64,000 bases of DNA, taken from positions 1,426,001-1,490,000 of the forward strand of contig NZ_CP017006.1 in the NCBI RefSeq assembly GCF_001719125.1, in the 5' to 3' direction. This document shows, one piece after another, positions 16,310-25,191 of this stretch. The position numbers were made by a program, and so were the translations under genes. The notes below the pieces were generated by a model. That model did no database searches. It was not told the DNA's origin and saw nothing but the letters and a program-made list of their open reading frames with translations. Each line of letters begins with the position of its first letter. The stretch's first letter is position 1. The DNA is from Sulfolobus sp. A20. GTDB taxonomy: Archaea > Thermoproteota > Thermoprotei_A > Sulfolobales > Sulfolobaceae.

Positions 16310-17956
16310 ATGAATAATTATGAAATAGACATACGCGCGCTAAACTTCAAAAATTATGATGAATTAATTCGAAGTTTCTCACTCAACGTACCTTCAAAGT
16401 TTAACATAGGCTATTCAATATTAGATAAGAACGTTCCTAAAAACGGTGAGAAAATAGCAGTATATTACTCTGATGAAAGCAGTAAAAAGGATAGTGTAAC
16501 CTTTTCCAAACTAAAGAACCTATCAGATTCATTAGGAAATGCGCTAGTTAAGGACTTAGGAATAAAGAGAGGAGATAGAGTAGCAATATATTTACAGCCT
16601 AGAATAGAGACTATAATAACACTTCTAACCATCTATAGGGTAGGTGCTATAGCATTATCAATCTCTCCGTTAATGGGTACTGAAGCTGTAGAATATAGAC
16701 TAAAGCATAGTGAAGCTAAAGTCATATTTATGGAGGGTAATAGAACTGATGTTAGAAATAAAATAAAGAATATAGAATCACTTAATCATATAATCGTAGT
16801 TGAAGGGGAAGCTAATGCTACTAAGGAAATTGAATTTTGGGATTTAATAAAATCTTCATCTAAAGGTTTTGAGGTAGCTGAAACCAATAGTGAGGAACCA
16901 GCTCAACTATTTTACACCTCAGGGACTACTGGTCCTCCTAAAGGAGTATTACATGCACATAGATTTGTCCTAGGGCATATACCTACTTTTCAATTATACT
17001 TTGAACTAGCACCAAAAGAAGAGGATGTCTTTTGGACTCCTGCTGATTGGGGATGGATTGGAGCAATAGGAGACGTTATACTTCCATCCCTATACTTTGG
17101 GAAACCATTAGTAGCCTACAAGAGGGAAGGTAAGTTTTCCCCTGAGGAGGCAATGAGAATCATGGAAGACTACCGAGTTACTTGTGCCTTCATACCTCCT
17201 ACTGCATTAAGAATAATAAAAAATAAAATTTCTCCCAAGGAGTATGATCTCAAACTGAGAGCTATCAGTTCCGCTGGAGAAGCTGTGGGAGAAGATCTGA
17301 TAAAGTGGGGTATGAGCGAATTTAATGTACCCATAAATGAATTTTACGGTTGCACTGAAGCGAACTTAGTTACAACTAATAATTCCTTATGGCTTAGGAT
17401 AGGTTCTTTAGGCAAGTCATCTCCGGGACATCTTGTTGATGTGATAGACGAGGAAGGTAATTCTCTTCCACCTCATAAAGTAGGAGAAATTGCTGTAAGG
17501 ATAGGTGATCCCTCATTATTTCTGGGATATTGGGAAAATGAGGAAGCTACCAGAAAGAAATTTAGAGGAATCTGGTTTTTAATAGGAGACTTAGGATATA
17601 AGGATGAGAATGGATATTTATGGTTCAAGGGAAGGGCAGATGACGTAATAAAAGTATCTGGATATAGGATAGGTCCAGAGGAGATAGAAAGTGTAATTTT
17701 GCAACATCCTGCAGTAAAAGAGGTAGCAGTAATAGGAAAACCTGATCCTGTCAGAGGACACATAATAAAAGCCTTTATCGTCTTAAAGGAGAACGTTGAT
17801 GAGAAAAATATAGATAAAGATATACAAGAATTTGTTAAGAGAAGGCTAGCGTCTTATGCATACCCCAGAGAGATAGAGTTCGTAAAGGAATTACCTAGGA
17901 CTGAGACTGGTAAGATTAAGAGACATGTATTAAGGGAGAGGGAAAGCAAAAGATAA
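16310..17956 (+). CDS. acyl-CoA synthetase (AMP-forming, medium-chain type)
   Basis: I prefer the ATG at 16310: a TATA box sits at the right distance, and the 27 residues upstream in the open frame do not look like this family. The product is about 548 aa. It shows the adenylate-forming motifs LFYTSGTTGPPKGVLHAH (P-loop), YGCTEANL, GDLGYKDENGYLWFKGR, the hinge DDVIKVSGYRIGPEE and the C-terminal catalytic Lys in PRTETGKIKRH. It makes acyl-CoA from a carboxylic acid, ATP and CoA. It follows the MHS transporter and probably activates the acid that transporter imports. Confidence 0.9.
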   Translation: MNNYEIDIRALNFKNYDELIRSFSLNVPSKFNIGYSILDKNVPKNGEKIAVYYSDESSKKDSVTFSKLKNLSDSLGNALVKDLGIKRGDRVAIYLQPRIETIITLLTIYRVGAIALSISPLMGTEAVEYRLKHSEAKVIFMEGNRTDVRNKIKNIESLNHIIVVEGEANATKEIEFWDLIKSSSKGFEVAETNSEEPAQLFYTSGTTGPPKGVLHAHRFVLGHIPTFQLYFELAPKEEDVFWTPADWGWIGAIGDVILPSLYFGKPLVAYKREGKFSPEEAMRIMEDYRVTCAFIPPTALRIIKNKISPKEYDLKLRAISSAGEAVGEDLIKWGMSEFNVPINEFYGCTEANLVTTNNSLWLRIGSLGKSSPGHLVDVIDEEGNSLPPHKVGEIAVRIGDPSLFLGYWENEEATRKKFRGIWFLIGDLGYKDENGYLWFKGRADDVIKVSGYRIGPEEIESVILQHPAVKEVAVIGKPDPVRGHIIKAFIVLKENVDEKNIDKDIQEFVKRRLASYAYPREIEFVKELPRTETGKIKRHVLRERESKR

Positions 17957-17983
17957 ATTGCTATCACTAAAAATTTTAATGAA

Positions 17984-18397
17984 ATGAACTTTGGCAAATT
18001 GCTTGGAATAGCAATATTTCTCATAGTTATAATTCTTCAGTTATTTCTTATTACTGACCATAATCTAGCTGAAGTTCCCTCACTAGTAAAGGATAGCGTA
18101 ATCCAACTCTTCTCTTTTAACTTACCTCAACCTATTATAAAATTTTACATTTACAATAGTAGTATAATATTGTCTTTTAATAATACTGATAACTTCCCAT
18201 ATACTTTACTAAATGTTAGTGGAAAATATACATACATCAAACATCCCGTAACATTTATTCCTCATACTGCCACTAACGCTACAATAATTATCACAAACTG
18301 GCAAAGTTTTATACAAGAAGCAAAAAATAATGACTATAATATTACCTTAACCTTTGAAATATATAATACCACTTTCTCTCAAAGTGAGACGTTATGA
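17984..18397 (+). CDS. membrane-anchored extracellular protein, unknown
   Basis: The product is 137 aa. Residues 5-25 (LLGIAIFLIVIILQLFLITD) form one signal anchor, and the rest is a beta-rich, Asn/Thr-rich outer domain with several N-glycosylation sequons (NNT, NVS, NAT, NIT, NTT), as expected for a Sulfolobales surface protein. No family recognised. It lies 27 bases after the acyl-CoA synthetase and its stop overlaps the next start (ATGA), so it is probably the same operon. It could be an accessory of the membrane protein that follows. Confidence 0.7.
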   Translation: MNFGKLLGIAIFLIVIILQLFLITDHNLAEVPSLVKDSVIQLFSFNLPQPIIKFYIYNSSIILSFNNTDNFPYTLLNVSGKYTYIKHPVTFIPHTATNATIIITNWQSFIQEAKNNDYNITLTFEIYNTTFSQSETL

Positions 18398-18918
18398 GTA
18401 AGTCAGGGAAAAGAAAATATTATCTATTAATGTCGGCCATGTTAGGTAACATCATAGTAGCGTTATTACCGGGATATTGGTGGTATTACTCAGTAGGAGG
18501 TATAGTTACCATAAAGGATAGTCTATTTGATATTTATTTACAGTTTTTAGGAAGAGAATATGAAATCATCAACTTAATAAACGTTTTTCTTTTTGCCTTT
18601 AGGTCTTATGTTATTACTGTTTCAGCTTACTATTTATATAAAGCCTATTTAGGAGAAAGATATAACTACATGCTCATCATGTGGGCAAGCTACTTATACA
18701 TATTGGATCCCATCATAGCTTACTTAATATCAAATTATCTCTTAGGATTATTCATAAAGGTGAATTATCCTTTCTTCATCATAGGAAGTGAATCGATAAA
18801 TGTTAAGGATAAGGGAGTTGAAGTATCCATGTTAATCCAAAGTTATCCATACATCTATTACTGGATAGCCTTAGCAGTTGGAACGCTAAACTTGATAACT
18901 AGATTTGTAAAGAAATAA
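18394..18918 (+). CDS. multi-pass membrane protein, unknown
   Basis: The product is 174 aa with about four membrane helices (residues 10-30, 60-85, 92-118, 148-168). An outer loop between helices 3 and 4 contains SESINVKDKGVEVS. No family recognised. It overlaps the preceding signal-anchored protein by four bases, so the two are made together and probably form a membrane complex. A link to acid transport is inferred only from position after the transporter and acyl-CoA synthetase. Confidence 0.7.
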   Translation: MSKSGKRKYYLLMSAMLGNIIVALLPGYWWYYSVGGIVTIKDSLFDIYLQFLGREYEIINLINVFLFAFRSYVITVSAYYLYKAYLGERYNYMLIMWASYLYILDPIIAYLISNYLLGLFIKVNYPFFIIGSESINVKDKGVEVSMLIQSYPYIYYWIALAVGTLNLITRFVKK

Positions 18919-19043
18919 ACCTTAATTAGTTATCAAATAATATGAAACTTATTTAAATTATAACAAAATATTATAACAACATAAAATACTCAACATAGTA
19001 TAAATAGCTAAAAGAGGGATTTCTAATTGTTTTACAATAAAAT

Positions 19044-19073
19044 GTCAAACCTCTCCCTTGAGGGCGGGTAAAG
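19044..19073 (+). repeat. TnpB-derived palindrome, copy 8 (partial)
   Basis: AAACCTCTCCCTTGAGGGCG followed by GGTAAAG; only the core survives. Confidence 0.5.
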
Positions 19074-19139
19074 TTTTTATTTACTATCTTCAGTAAGAGA
19101 GAATTCCAATTGTGGACTCTTTAACTTTTGAATAGCAAG

Positions 19140-19187
19140 CTGACCTACTCATTTCCTAAAGGGAAAGGTTTGCCCTCATTTCATCAC
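19140..19187 (-). repeat. TnpB-derived palindromic MITE, copy 9
   Basis: CTGACCTACTCATTTCC, loop TAAA, GGGAAAGGTTTGCCCTCAT tail. It lies 28 bases outside the right end of the TnpB element. Confidence 0.65.
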
Positions 19188-19214
19188 TAAACCTAAAATT
19201 CAGTTGTAGTTGAA

Positions 19215-19250
19215 CTGACCTCTTCCCCGCCCTAAAGGGCGAGGGTTCCA
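19215..19250 (-). repeat. right end (RE) of the TnpB transposon
   Basis: CTGACCTCTTCCCCGCCC, loop TAAA, GGGCGAGGG on the plus strand. The tnpB stop codon (19232-19234) is in the loop of this palindrome, as in IS200/IS605-type elements, where this region also encodes the omega-RNA scaffold. It is the sequence most like the right half of the dispersed copies. Confidence 0.75.
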
Positions 19251-20609
19251 CCGAGGTCTAAGGTGTTACTCCCCTTTACGAGAGTTACTCCGTTAGAAGA
19301 GACGAGGAAGGAAAGAGGTTTTTTCAATACGTTAACAATCTTCCTTATCCCCAGTTTCATTATGTTTAAAGCTCCATTAACGTCACTGTGGAGCTTATGA
19401 CCTAAAGGGCAATTAATAACTCCCCTAGACTTCCTACTCACTTCAACATCATGAAAAGCACATAGTCGTGAAGTGTTATATTCAACAACTAGGAACACCT
19501 TTATACCGTACTCGTAAAGCTTATACACTATTGCCTCAATTAACTTACGATAGGACCAAATGTTAGAAGTGAACTTATTACCCTTATCTTGAGAGATGAA
19601 GTAAGGGTAACCAAGGTAGACTGTTGATACACCTAACTCCCACAATGACTTAGCAAGATGGGAAGCTAAAGTCCTATAGTAGTGTATTAATCTACGATAA
19701 AGCTTCTTAAATAATCGCTCCCTTTCTCTCAACACTTCCTCCCTAGCTTCAGTCTCGTGAATTTTCTCATCCTCAGCCTTTAACCTATCTAACTCTCCTA
19801 TCTTCTTCTGAAAATAGAAGTAATCACTCTTAACGAGGGAACCACGGTAAAAGAGAACAGTACCGTCATCTACTGTAACAGTTGTTAACATGTTTATGCC
19901 CAAGTCTATTGAAGCTACCTTGTTACCTTTAGGTAAAGCTATTTGTATTTTATCCCTCTCACCGTGAATGATTAAGGATCCCTTGATTGGCCTTTTGCTC
20001 TTCTTTGCCGTAACCCTACCTACGTCAACTGGTATTTGAGCGTAGAACTTGTTTCCGTCTATGTATATCTCCAGCCTACCTTGAGTGCCAAACCACCTTA
20101 ACCTACCAGCAAAGGGTATTTCCATCTTCCAGTCCTTCAGCAAATGCCTTTCCTCATCGACTTCATAGCGGTCTTGCCTAATGACTAGGATTAGCTTCCT
20201 CTTCCCCTTGTCTTTCCAATACCCCGGTGGTGAGATATGATTAACGAATTGCGGTAGACTATCTTTATTCTTCAGTGATGAGAAAAAGGAAGACCATGCT
20301 TCATTGTTCTTCTGTAAAACGGCTTTGTGCATTAACCACAAGTACCTCCTTATACTTTTCATAATACTTGTCCTAAGTACCTTTTAGGTCTACTTTATTC
20401 TATTGGAAGAACTGTTGTCTTCTCTCGTAGTTTTCCTCGTTCCATAGTTTTGCTGAAGCATCTGCTAACTTTCTCATTTTTCTTTGCTGATATCCGTTTG
20501 GAAATAGTCTAACTACGATTGTACGAACACTCCCCTCTGGTATTGCGGGAGTAATGGTCGGCTCCCGCTCCTCATCTTTATAAAGTTGACCAGAAGGGAG
20601 TGTTACAGA
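19232..20609 (-). pseudogene. tnpB: TnpB (IS200/IS605 OrfB) nuclease, decayed
   Basis: A 376-codon open frame (19232-20362) keeps the RuvC Asp motif SIDLGINMLTTVT, the Zn-finger-like stretch NTSRLCAFHDVEV...CPLGHKLHSDVNGALNI with the third RuvC Asp, and the usual C-terminal tail. Its apparent start is false. Upstream, codons for LPSGQLYKDEE and VRTIVVRLFPNGYQQRK, continuing to YERRQQFFQ, give the true N-terminus, followed by two in-frame TAG stops (about 20398 and 20373) and a frameshift near 20330. The protein cannot be made whole. The segment where the second RuvC acidic residue is expected reads VYLGYPYF, without an obvious Glu. No tnpA lies nearby, so this was a TnpB-only element. Confidence 0.85.
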
Positions 20610-20634
20610 AGAAAGAGAGAAAAGTAATTTAAAA

Positions 20635-20679
20635 ACCTTACCCCGCCTTAAAAGGCAAGGTTTGCCGTTCTTTTATCAG
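20635..20679 (-). repeat. left end (LE) of the TnpB transposon
   Basis: Plus strand: ACCTTACCCCGCC, loop TTAAAA, GGCAAGGTTTGCCGTTCTT then TTATCAG. It lies upstream of the TnpB N-terminus, and its GTTCTTTTATCA tip is identical to the tip of many dispersed copies. Confidence 0.7.
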
Positions 20680-20786
20680 ACTACTGGTAAGTCTCACGTC
20701 TTAAATCTACGCTTTAAATGTGATTATAGCTTAATCTAAATGCTATAATCGTCTTGAATTAAAAGAAACTCTACAATAGTCTTAAA

Positions 20787-21272
20787 TTACTTGCCGCATG
20801 TGATCAAATATTCCTCAGCGACTTGTATTACAAAATCTTTAAAGTCTGTATAATTTAGTAATTCACACAAATAATCTTTATAAGTTTTTATCTCGCTTTC
20901 ATCAATTAATCTCATATCAAGTATCATCCTCAAAGTTACAAACCAGGTGAGAAACCTAACTGTCATGTTATTATCCTTTAACATATCTTTAAAGTATGAT
21001 ATATGAGATAGCACTTCGTCTCTTGTTAATACACCCTTTTGTACTAGGTCAGGTATTGCATTCCAAACCCTATACCTAGTTCCGGTATCGGGAAATGATA
21101 GGAGTAAATAAATTTCCTCCTTTTTTAACTTATCAATATTTTTTAAAACGTAATTCCATGCTTCATGTTTAATATCCTTATCAGAGCTGGAGAGAAGAGA
21201 GGTAAGTAAATCAAAGGATAACTCATTACTGACTAATCCCCTTAATCTCTTAAGGGTTTCTTCCTTATTCAT
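20787..21272 (-). CDS. HEAT-repeat-like helical protein
   Basis: This 161-aa protein is almost wholly alpha-helical. It has repeated helix pairs of about 35 residues: LLTSLLSSSDKDIKHEAWNY, RYRVWNAIPDLVQKG and VRFLTWFVTLRMILD, each with a conserved basic-x-x-x-Trp pattern (HEAWNYV, RYRVWNAI, RFLTWFV). This suggests an armadillo/HEAT-type scaffold. The family is not recognised and no catalytic motif is seen. It is divergent from the ParA/MinD-like ATPase across 154 bases, so a shared regulatory region or partnership is possible. Confidence 0.7.
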   Translation of the reverse strand: MNKEETLKRLRGLVSNELSFDLLTSLLSSSDKDIKHEAWNYVLKNIDKLKKEEIYLLLSFPDTGTRYRVWNAIPDLVQKGVLTRDEVLSHISYFKDMLKDNNMTVRFLTWFVTLRMILDMRLIDESEIKTYKDYLCELLNYTDFKDFVIQVAEEYLITCGK

Positions 21273-21426
21273 ACTATCTTCTTAATTTTGCTTGAAGTAT
21301 AAAACTATTTTACGTTAAATCTTTAGAGAGTTATAGAAGAATTTAAAGAGATATTAAGATATTCATAATGACTATCAACATTAATTAATAGTAAATTTTT
21401 TTACACATTCATCACCTATATTATTA

Positions 21427-22164
21427 ATGAAACTTAGAGTAGGATTTATAGGGATTAAAGGTGGCGTTGGAAAAACAACTATAGCGTTATCAACAGCCTT
21501 TTATTTATCACAAAAATTTAAAGTTCTTTACATCGATAAGGATTTGTTATCTGTAGGTTCCTCAATTCTAGGTTTTAACGGTAAAGGTTTTCGTAGGGCA
21601 ATAGTTGAGAATTTAGGAAGAGAGGAGTATGAATATAAGGTTAGTGAGAATCTAACATTATTTAAACTATTTAGTAGCCCTGTAAGGGAAATTGAATTGC
21701 ATAGGCTAAGTGTTCAAAAAGAAGGTTTCGTTAAATCTTATTTAGATGTGGTTTCTAAGGGATACGATGCAATAATAATAGACTACGGTATGATTTTTGA
21801 TCCATATAATCCATTAGTATATGACGAATACAAATTATTTATCGAAAATTTCCCAGAATATGTTATAGGAGCTGTTATTGTTACGGATCCAATTAAAGAG
21901 GATGTTTTAAATAGTGTTGAATATTTCAGATATGTTATAAACAAAATAGCTGCTAAACCTATAGCGCTTGTTGTAAACATGGTACCTGAATCTTGGGAGG
22001 CAAAAGAAGAAGTTGAAAATCTAATTAATGATATAAGTCATGATTTTTCCCCCGATATCATTTTAATACCTTATAAGAATGAATTCTTACATTACTCTAA
22101 GATAAAAGAAGAGTCCGAGTTATCAATAGTAGGGAAAAAATTAGAAAAGTTACTTAAATCTTGA
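21427..22164 (+). CDS. ParA/MinD-family ATPase
   Basis: This 245-aa protein has the deviant Walker A motif KGGVGKTT at residues 11-18, the LYIDKDLLS switch region and a Walker B-like DAIIIDYG. Archaeal members position cargo such as DNA or cell-surface machines, or act in metal-cluster handling. The second Asp seen in many ParA proteins is replaced here by Tyr-Gly, so the exact branch is unclear. No ParB-like gene is adjacent. The divergent HEAT-like protein is the only nearby candidate partner. Confidence 0.82.
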   Translation: MKLRVGFIGIKGGVGKTTIALSTAFYLSQKFKVLYIDKDLLSVGSSILGFNGKGFRRAIVENLGREEYEYKVSENLTLFKLFSSPVREIELHRLSVQKEGFVKSYLDVVSKGYDAIIIDYGMIFDPYNPLVYDEYKLFIENFPEYVIGAVIVTDPIKEDVLNSVEYFRYVINKIAAKPIALVVNMVPESWEAKEEVENLINDISHDFSPDIILIPYKNEFLHYSKIKEESELSIVGKKLEKLLKS

Positions 22165-22186
22165 AAAAACTAGATACATAGCTTAT

Positions 22187-22229
22187 CTGACCTCTGCCCT
22201 AGGGGTTACGCTTATCCTCATTTTCTCAT
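22187..22229 (-). repeat. TnpB-derived palindromic MITE, copy 10
   Basis: CTGACCTCTGCCC, loop TA, GGGGTTACGCTTATCCTCAT. Diverged. Confidence 0.6.
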
Positions 22230-22267
22230 ACTAATTGAAAATATTAAGATGCTTCAGACATACTATT

Positions 22268-22314
22268 CTGACCTACCTCCCGTCCTAGAAGACAGTTTGC
22301 TGTTCTTTTATCAG
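22268..22314 (-). repeat. TnpB-derived palindromic MITE, copy 11
   Basis: CTGACCTACCTCCCGTC, loop CTAGA, AGACAGTTTGCTGTTC and intact tip TTTTATCAG. Confidence 0.75.
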
Positions 22315-22375
22315 GATGCGTTTGACTACGAATAATACTTAATGTTATAAGCATGAAAGTAGAAAATAATTACCT

Positions 22376-23578
22376 ATGAAATTAGTTTTAGTGGGTAAAA
22401 TTTTTGATGGAGAGAAAATAATCGATAAGGGGACAATTATAGTGGAAGATGATAAGATAACTAAGGTCTTAGAAGGTATAGAAAAAGTTGATAATGCAAA
22501 GATAATTGAAGGAGATTTCATAATGCCTGGGTTAGTTGACGCACACATGCATTTCTTCGGTGTAGAGGAAGATAACGTAATGGCGTGGAACTTAGTTAAT
22601 GAAATAGACGTAGCAATTAGGAGTACAAGAGATATGGAGGTTTTATTAAGATCTGGTTTCACAGCCGTCAGAGACTTAGGCAGTAAAGTAGCAGTAAGGT
22701 TAGATAAATTGCAGAGGAGAGGAGAAATAATTGGACCTACTGTTATATCATCAGGTTTCTCCCTAGCAATAACTGGCGGAAATGATGATCCTAAGGAATT
22801 ACCAATAGATTTTGCTCAGAGGATTTCCTATTCTTTCTATTGTGATTCCCCCTATGAATGTAGGAAAGCAGTAAGAATGGCTATAAGACAAGGCGCCACT
22901 GTCATAAAAGTTTATGCTTCCGGAGCATTCTCTCAAGGAGGCATAATATTACCCGGTTTCACGTTAGATGAGTTAAAGGCAATTGTTGATGAATCGCATA
23001 GAGCGGGTTTAAAAGTGGCATCACATGCTTACGGTAGAGAGGCGATAATGACGTCAATACTAGCTGGTGTAGATACGATAGAACACGGCTTAGGCTTGGA
23101 TGAGGAAACTGCACAGATGATAAAGGAAAGAGGAATATGTTACATTCCAACGTTAGCAACTTATCAAATACCTTTTGAATCCGTCAATCCAGAAGCTAAA
23201 GTTTATAGGGAAGAGATGATAAAAAGGCATTTCACTGATGATATGAGGATAGCAATGGAACATAAATTGAAGATTGCTACGGGCACAGATTATGTTGGAT
23301 CTAAGAAAAGACCACATGGACAAAATTATATTGAGGCGGTAATACTGTCGAGATATATGAGTAATTTAGAAGTACTTAAGGCTTCTACTAGTGTAGCCTC
23401 GGAATGCATTGGATTACGAAGTAGAGGATATGTTAGGGAGGGATATAAGGCTGATTTAATAGTTGTTAAAGGTAATCCATTAAGTAATGTAGAAGACCTG
23501 TCTCCTAGTCACATTCTTTATGTAGTTAAGGATGGCAAGGTATTTAAGGGTTATGGGCTATATAAGGAGTTAGACTAG
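22376..23578 (+). CDS. amidohydrolase (imidazolonepropionase/prolidase-like)
   Basis: This 400-aa metal-dependent hydrolase has the amidohydrolase barrel motifs: PGLVDAHMHFF (first metal His pair), an IKVYASGA strand with the candidate bridging Lys, SHAYG, TIEHG and TGTDY with the catalytic Asp. It closes with the beta-sandwich GYKADLIVVKGNPL. Related Sulfolobales enzymes include dipeptidases and lactonase-like hydrolases, but motif identity alone does not set the substrate. It is monocistronic between two MITE copies and an Sso10a-like gene. Confidence 0.85.
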   Translation: MKLVLVGKIFDGEKIIDKGTIIVEDDKITKVLEGIEKVDNAKIIEGDFIMPGLVDAHMHFFGVEEDNVMAWNLVNEIDVAIRSTRDMEVLLRSGFTAVRDLGSKVAVRLDKLQRRGEIIGPTVISSGFSLAITGGNDDPKELPIDFAQRISYSFYCDSPYECRKAVRMAIRQGATVIKVYASGAFSQGGIILPGFTLDELKAIVDESHRAGLKVASHAYGREAIMTSILAGVDTIEHGLGLDEETAQMIKERGICYIPTLATYQIPFESVNPEAKVYREEMIKRHFTDDMRIAMEHKLKIATGTDYVGSKKRPHGQNYIEAVILSRYMSNLEVLKASTSVASECIGLRSRGYVREGYKADLIVVKGNPLSNVEDLSPSHILYVVKDGKVFKGYGLYKELD

Positions 23579-23798
23579 TCTTTTGACATAACGAGTATTT
23601 ATAAATCTTCTTCCTAGTTTTATAGACTAAACTCCTTGCTAAATAAGGTATTTTAGTTTCTTAACATGTAATACTAGCACCTTTTAACTGCGATAAAATT
23701 TTAACAGAAAGTCTAAACTTCAAAGTAATGATATAAAATTTAGACATGGAAAAAATTTTCCAGTAAAGCTTATAAATTCGATATAGTACTCTATAAGT

Positions 23799-24110
23799 AT
23801 GGAGTATAAACAAAGGAAAAGAAGTTCATTAGAGATAATACTAGACATACTGAAGAGTTGTGAAGAGGGCTGTGGCGTAACCAAGATCATTTATGGAGCT
23901 GGAATAAACTATTCTGTAGCACAAAAATATATCGATGAGTTAACAAAAATGGATGTTTTAAAGGTTAAAATAAATGAGAACAAAAAGTATTATGAACTCA
24001 CAGAAAAGGGTAGACTATTAAAAAATCATCTTGATGAATTCATTAAACTTAAGGAACACCTCGAGGAAAAGAAAACAAAGTTAAGGGAACTTCTAGATAT
24101 AGAGGATTAA
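23799..24110 (+). CDS. Sso10a-like winged-helix chromatin/DNA-binding protein
   Basis: This 103-aa protein starts with a basic tail (EYKQRKRSS), then a winged helix: LEIILDILKSCEEG, TKIIYGAGINYSVAQKYIDELTKMDVL, a wing around NENKKYYELTEKG. It ends in a long charged helix (FIKLKEHLEEKKTKLRELL) suited to antiparallel coiled-coil dimerisation. This is the architecture of Sso10a-type small DNA-binding proteins and related ArsR-like regulators of Sulfolobales. The central CEEGC segment has two Cys that could be redox-active. It converges closely with the YjbQ gene (7 bases). Confidence 0.75.
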   Translation: MEYKQRKRSSLEIILDILKSCEEGCGVTKIIYGAGINYSVAQKYIDELTKMDVLKVKINENKKYYELTEKGRLLKNHLDEFIKLKEHLEEKKTKLRELLDIED

Positions 24111-24117
24111 AGATTTT

Positions 24118-24531
24118 TTAATCACCTATTATTTCTACAGTTATATTTCGTTCTCTCCTAGGTCCATCTAACTCTACCAAGAAGATGTTTTGCCACGTTC
24201 CTCTAACAAGCTTCCCATCTCTAACTGGGAATACTCTATCAGCCCCAAGTATGGTTGATCCTAAATGTGCGTGAGCATTATCATCAATTAGATTATGCTT
24301 CCATTTCCTCTCTGGTTCTACTAATTCCTTTATCTTAGCGAGAATATCCTCCATTAAGCCTCTTTCATGCTCATTAGCTATAATGGCTGCAGTGGAATGG
24401 GCAACGAATATTAAACAAATACCATTTATTACTCCACTTTTCCTCACAGCGTCCTCCACTTGATCCGTTATATCTACTAACTCAAACTGTTTATTAGTTG
24501 AAACTGAAATATCATGAAAGTAAACTTTCAT
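24118..24531 (-). CDS. YjbQ/UPF0047 family protein
   Basis: This 137-aa protein matches UPF0047 across its length: LVDITDQVEDAVRKSG, FVAHSTAAIIANEHE, a middle HAHLGSTILGADRVFPV and the C-terminal GTWQNIFLVELDGPRRER. The conserved His residues and acidic residues form a trimeric metal-binding pocket in solved members. Some have weak thiamine-phosphate-synthase activity, but the cellular role is unsettled. A link to thiC at 46 kb is only speculative. Confidence 0.9.
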   Translation of the reverse strand: MKVYFHDISVSTNKQFELVDITDQVEDAVRKSGVINGICLIFVAHSTAAIIANEHERGLMEDILAKIKELVEPERKWKHNLIDDNAHAHLGSTILGADRVFPVRDGKLVRGTWQNIFLVELDGPRRERNITVEIIGD

Positions 24532-24644
24532 CTTATATCACATTTTCTTATATATTGTTTAACCTAAAAAACTAGACCTTTCTCTTAACGTGAAATTTAG
24601 TTAGAGCTGTGAGCACATATGCCCAGAGGAGAGATATGATTAAT

Positions 24645-24682
24645 TTTACAAAAGTCTCACCCTTTAGAGCGGGAACTATTTC
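24645..24682 (+). repeat. TnpB-derived palindrome, copy 12
   Basis: TTTACAAAAGTCTCACCC, loop TTTA, GAGCGGGAACTATTT; right tip lost. Confidence 0.5.
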
Positions 24683-24822
24683 TAAGCTAAATATAGAAAG
24701 GTTTTCTGAGCCTCTCGACATATGAGAGATGTAATTCAAAGTCTATGAGGAGAAAAGATGAGAAGCCTAAGAGTAATCCAAATGAGGAGATGATGGGGAA
24801 ATTCTAGTCCAAGGTTTAGGTT

Positions 24823-24863
24823 CTGACCTCCTCCTACCTGCAAGGTTTTCTTTTCTTTTATCA
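24823..24863 (-). repeat. TnpB-derived palindromic MITE, copy 13
   Basis: CTGACCTCCTCC, short core TACCTGCAAGG, TTTTCTTTTC and tip TTTTATCA; the stem is shortened. Confidence 0.6.
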
Positions 24864-24923
24864 TACCAAATAATTTTCAAGACTAAAAATCCTTAACACG
24901 GTATTGCTGAATTATACGCTCCT

Positions 24924-25187
24924 TTAACACATTCTCGTTATTCGTCTCCACGGGAATACCACATATCCACTTAGTATATTCTTGCCAAGCTGAGTGAGTT
25001 CAAAGTATTCTACATTACCCTCTAATGTTCTATTTATGAGTCCAAAGGTAAGTAATTCACTTATAATAAAATCGAACAAAGAACCATAAATTGGTAAAGT
25101 TCTCTTTAACTCCTCCGCACTCTTTCTACCTTTTGATAATTCGTTCAATACTTGATATTCCCAGATTCTAAATATTCTTCCCCACAT
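24924..25187 (-). CDS. small winged-helix transcriptional regulator
   Basis: This 87-aa protein is a single winged helix: WEYQVLNELSKGRKSAEELKRTLPIYGSLFDFIISELLTFGLINR then a wing (EGNVEYFELTQLGKNIL). It resembles PadR/ArsR-like minimal regulators of Sulfolobales; exact family uncertain. It is divergent from the transglutaminase-like gene. A perfect 16-bp palindrome lies 5 bases upstream of its start, between the two genes, so autoregulation and control of the neighbour are likely. Confidence 0.75.
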   Translation of the reverse strand: MWGRIFRIWEYQVLNELSKGRKSAEELKRTLPIYGSLFDFIISELLTFGLINRTLEGNVEYFELTQLGKNILSGYVVFPWRRITRMC

Positions 25188-25191
25188 GCCA

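Larger units (their letters stand above)
18919..19214. other. gene-free stretch with two MITE-like copies
   Basis: AT-rich, no supported frame. Palindromic copies lie at 19044-19073 and 19140-19187, next to the right end of the TnpB element. Confidence 0.6.
24532..24923. other. gene-free stretch with two MITE copies
   Basis: No supported gene. Copies lie at 24645-24682 and 24823-24863. Between them, TTTTCTGAGCCTCTC (about 24703) resembles TTCTCTGAGCCTCTC at the end of the TnpB relic at 39 kb, so another TnpB fragment is possible. Confidence 0.5.

Noticed and set aside
24690-24800. Possible C/D-box small RNA or TnpB fragment (ATGAGGAGA repeats, TCTGAGCCTCTC)
   Set aside because: No convincing box C/D pair with guide spacing; similarity to the 39-kb TnpB relic is too short to assign.
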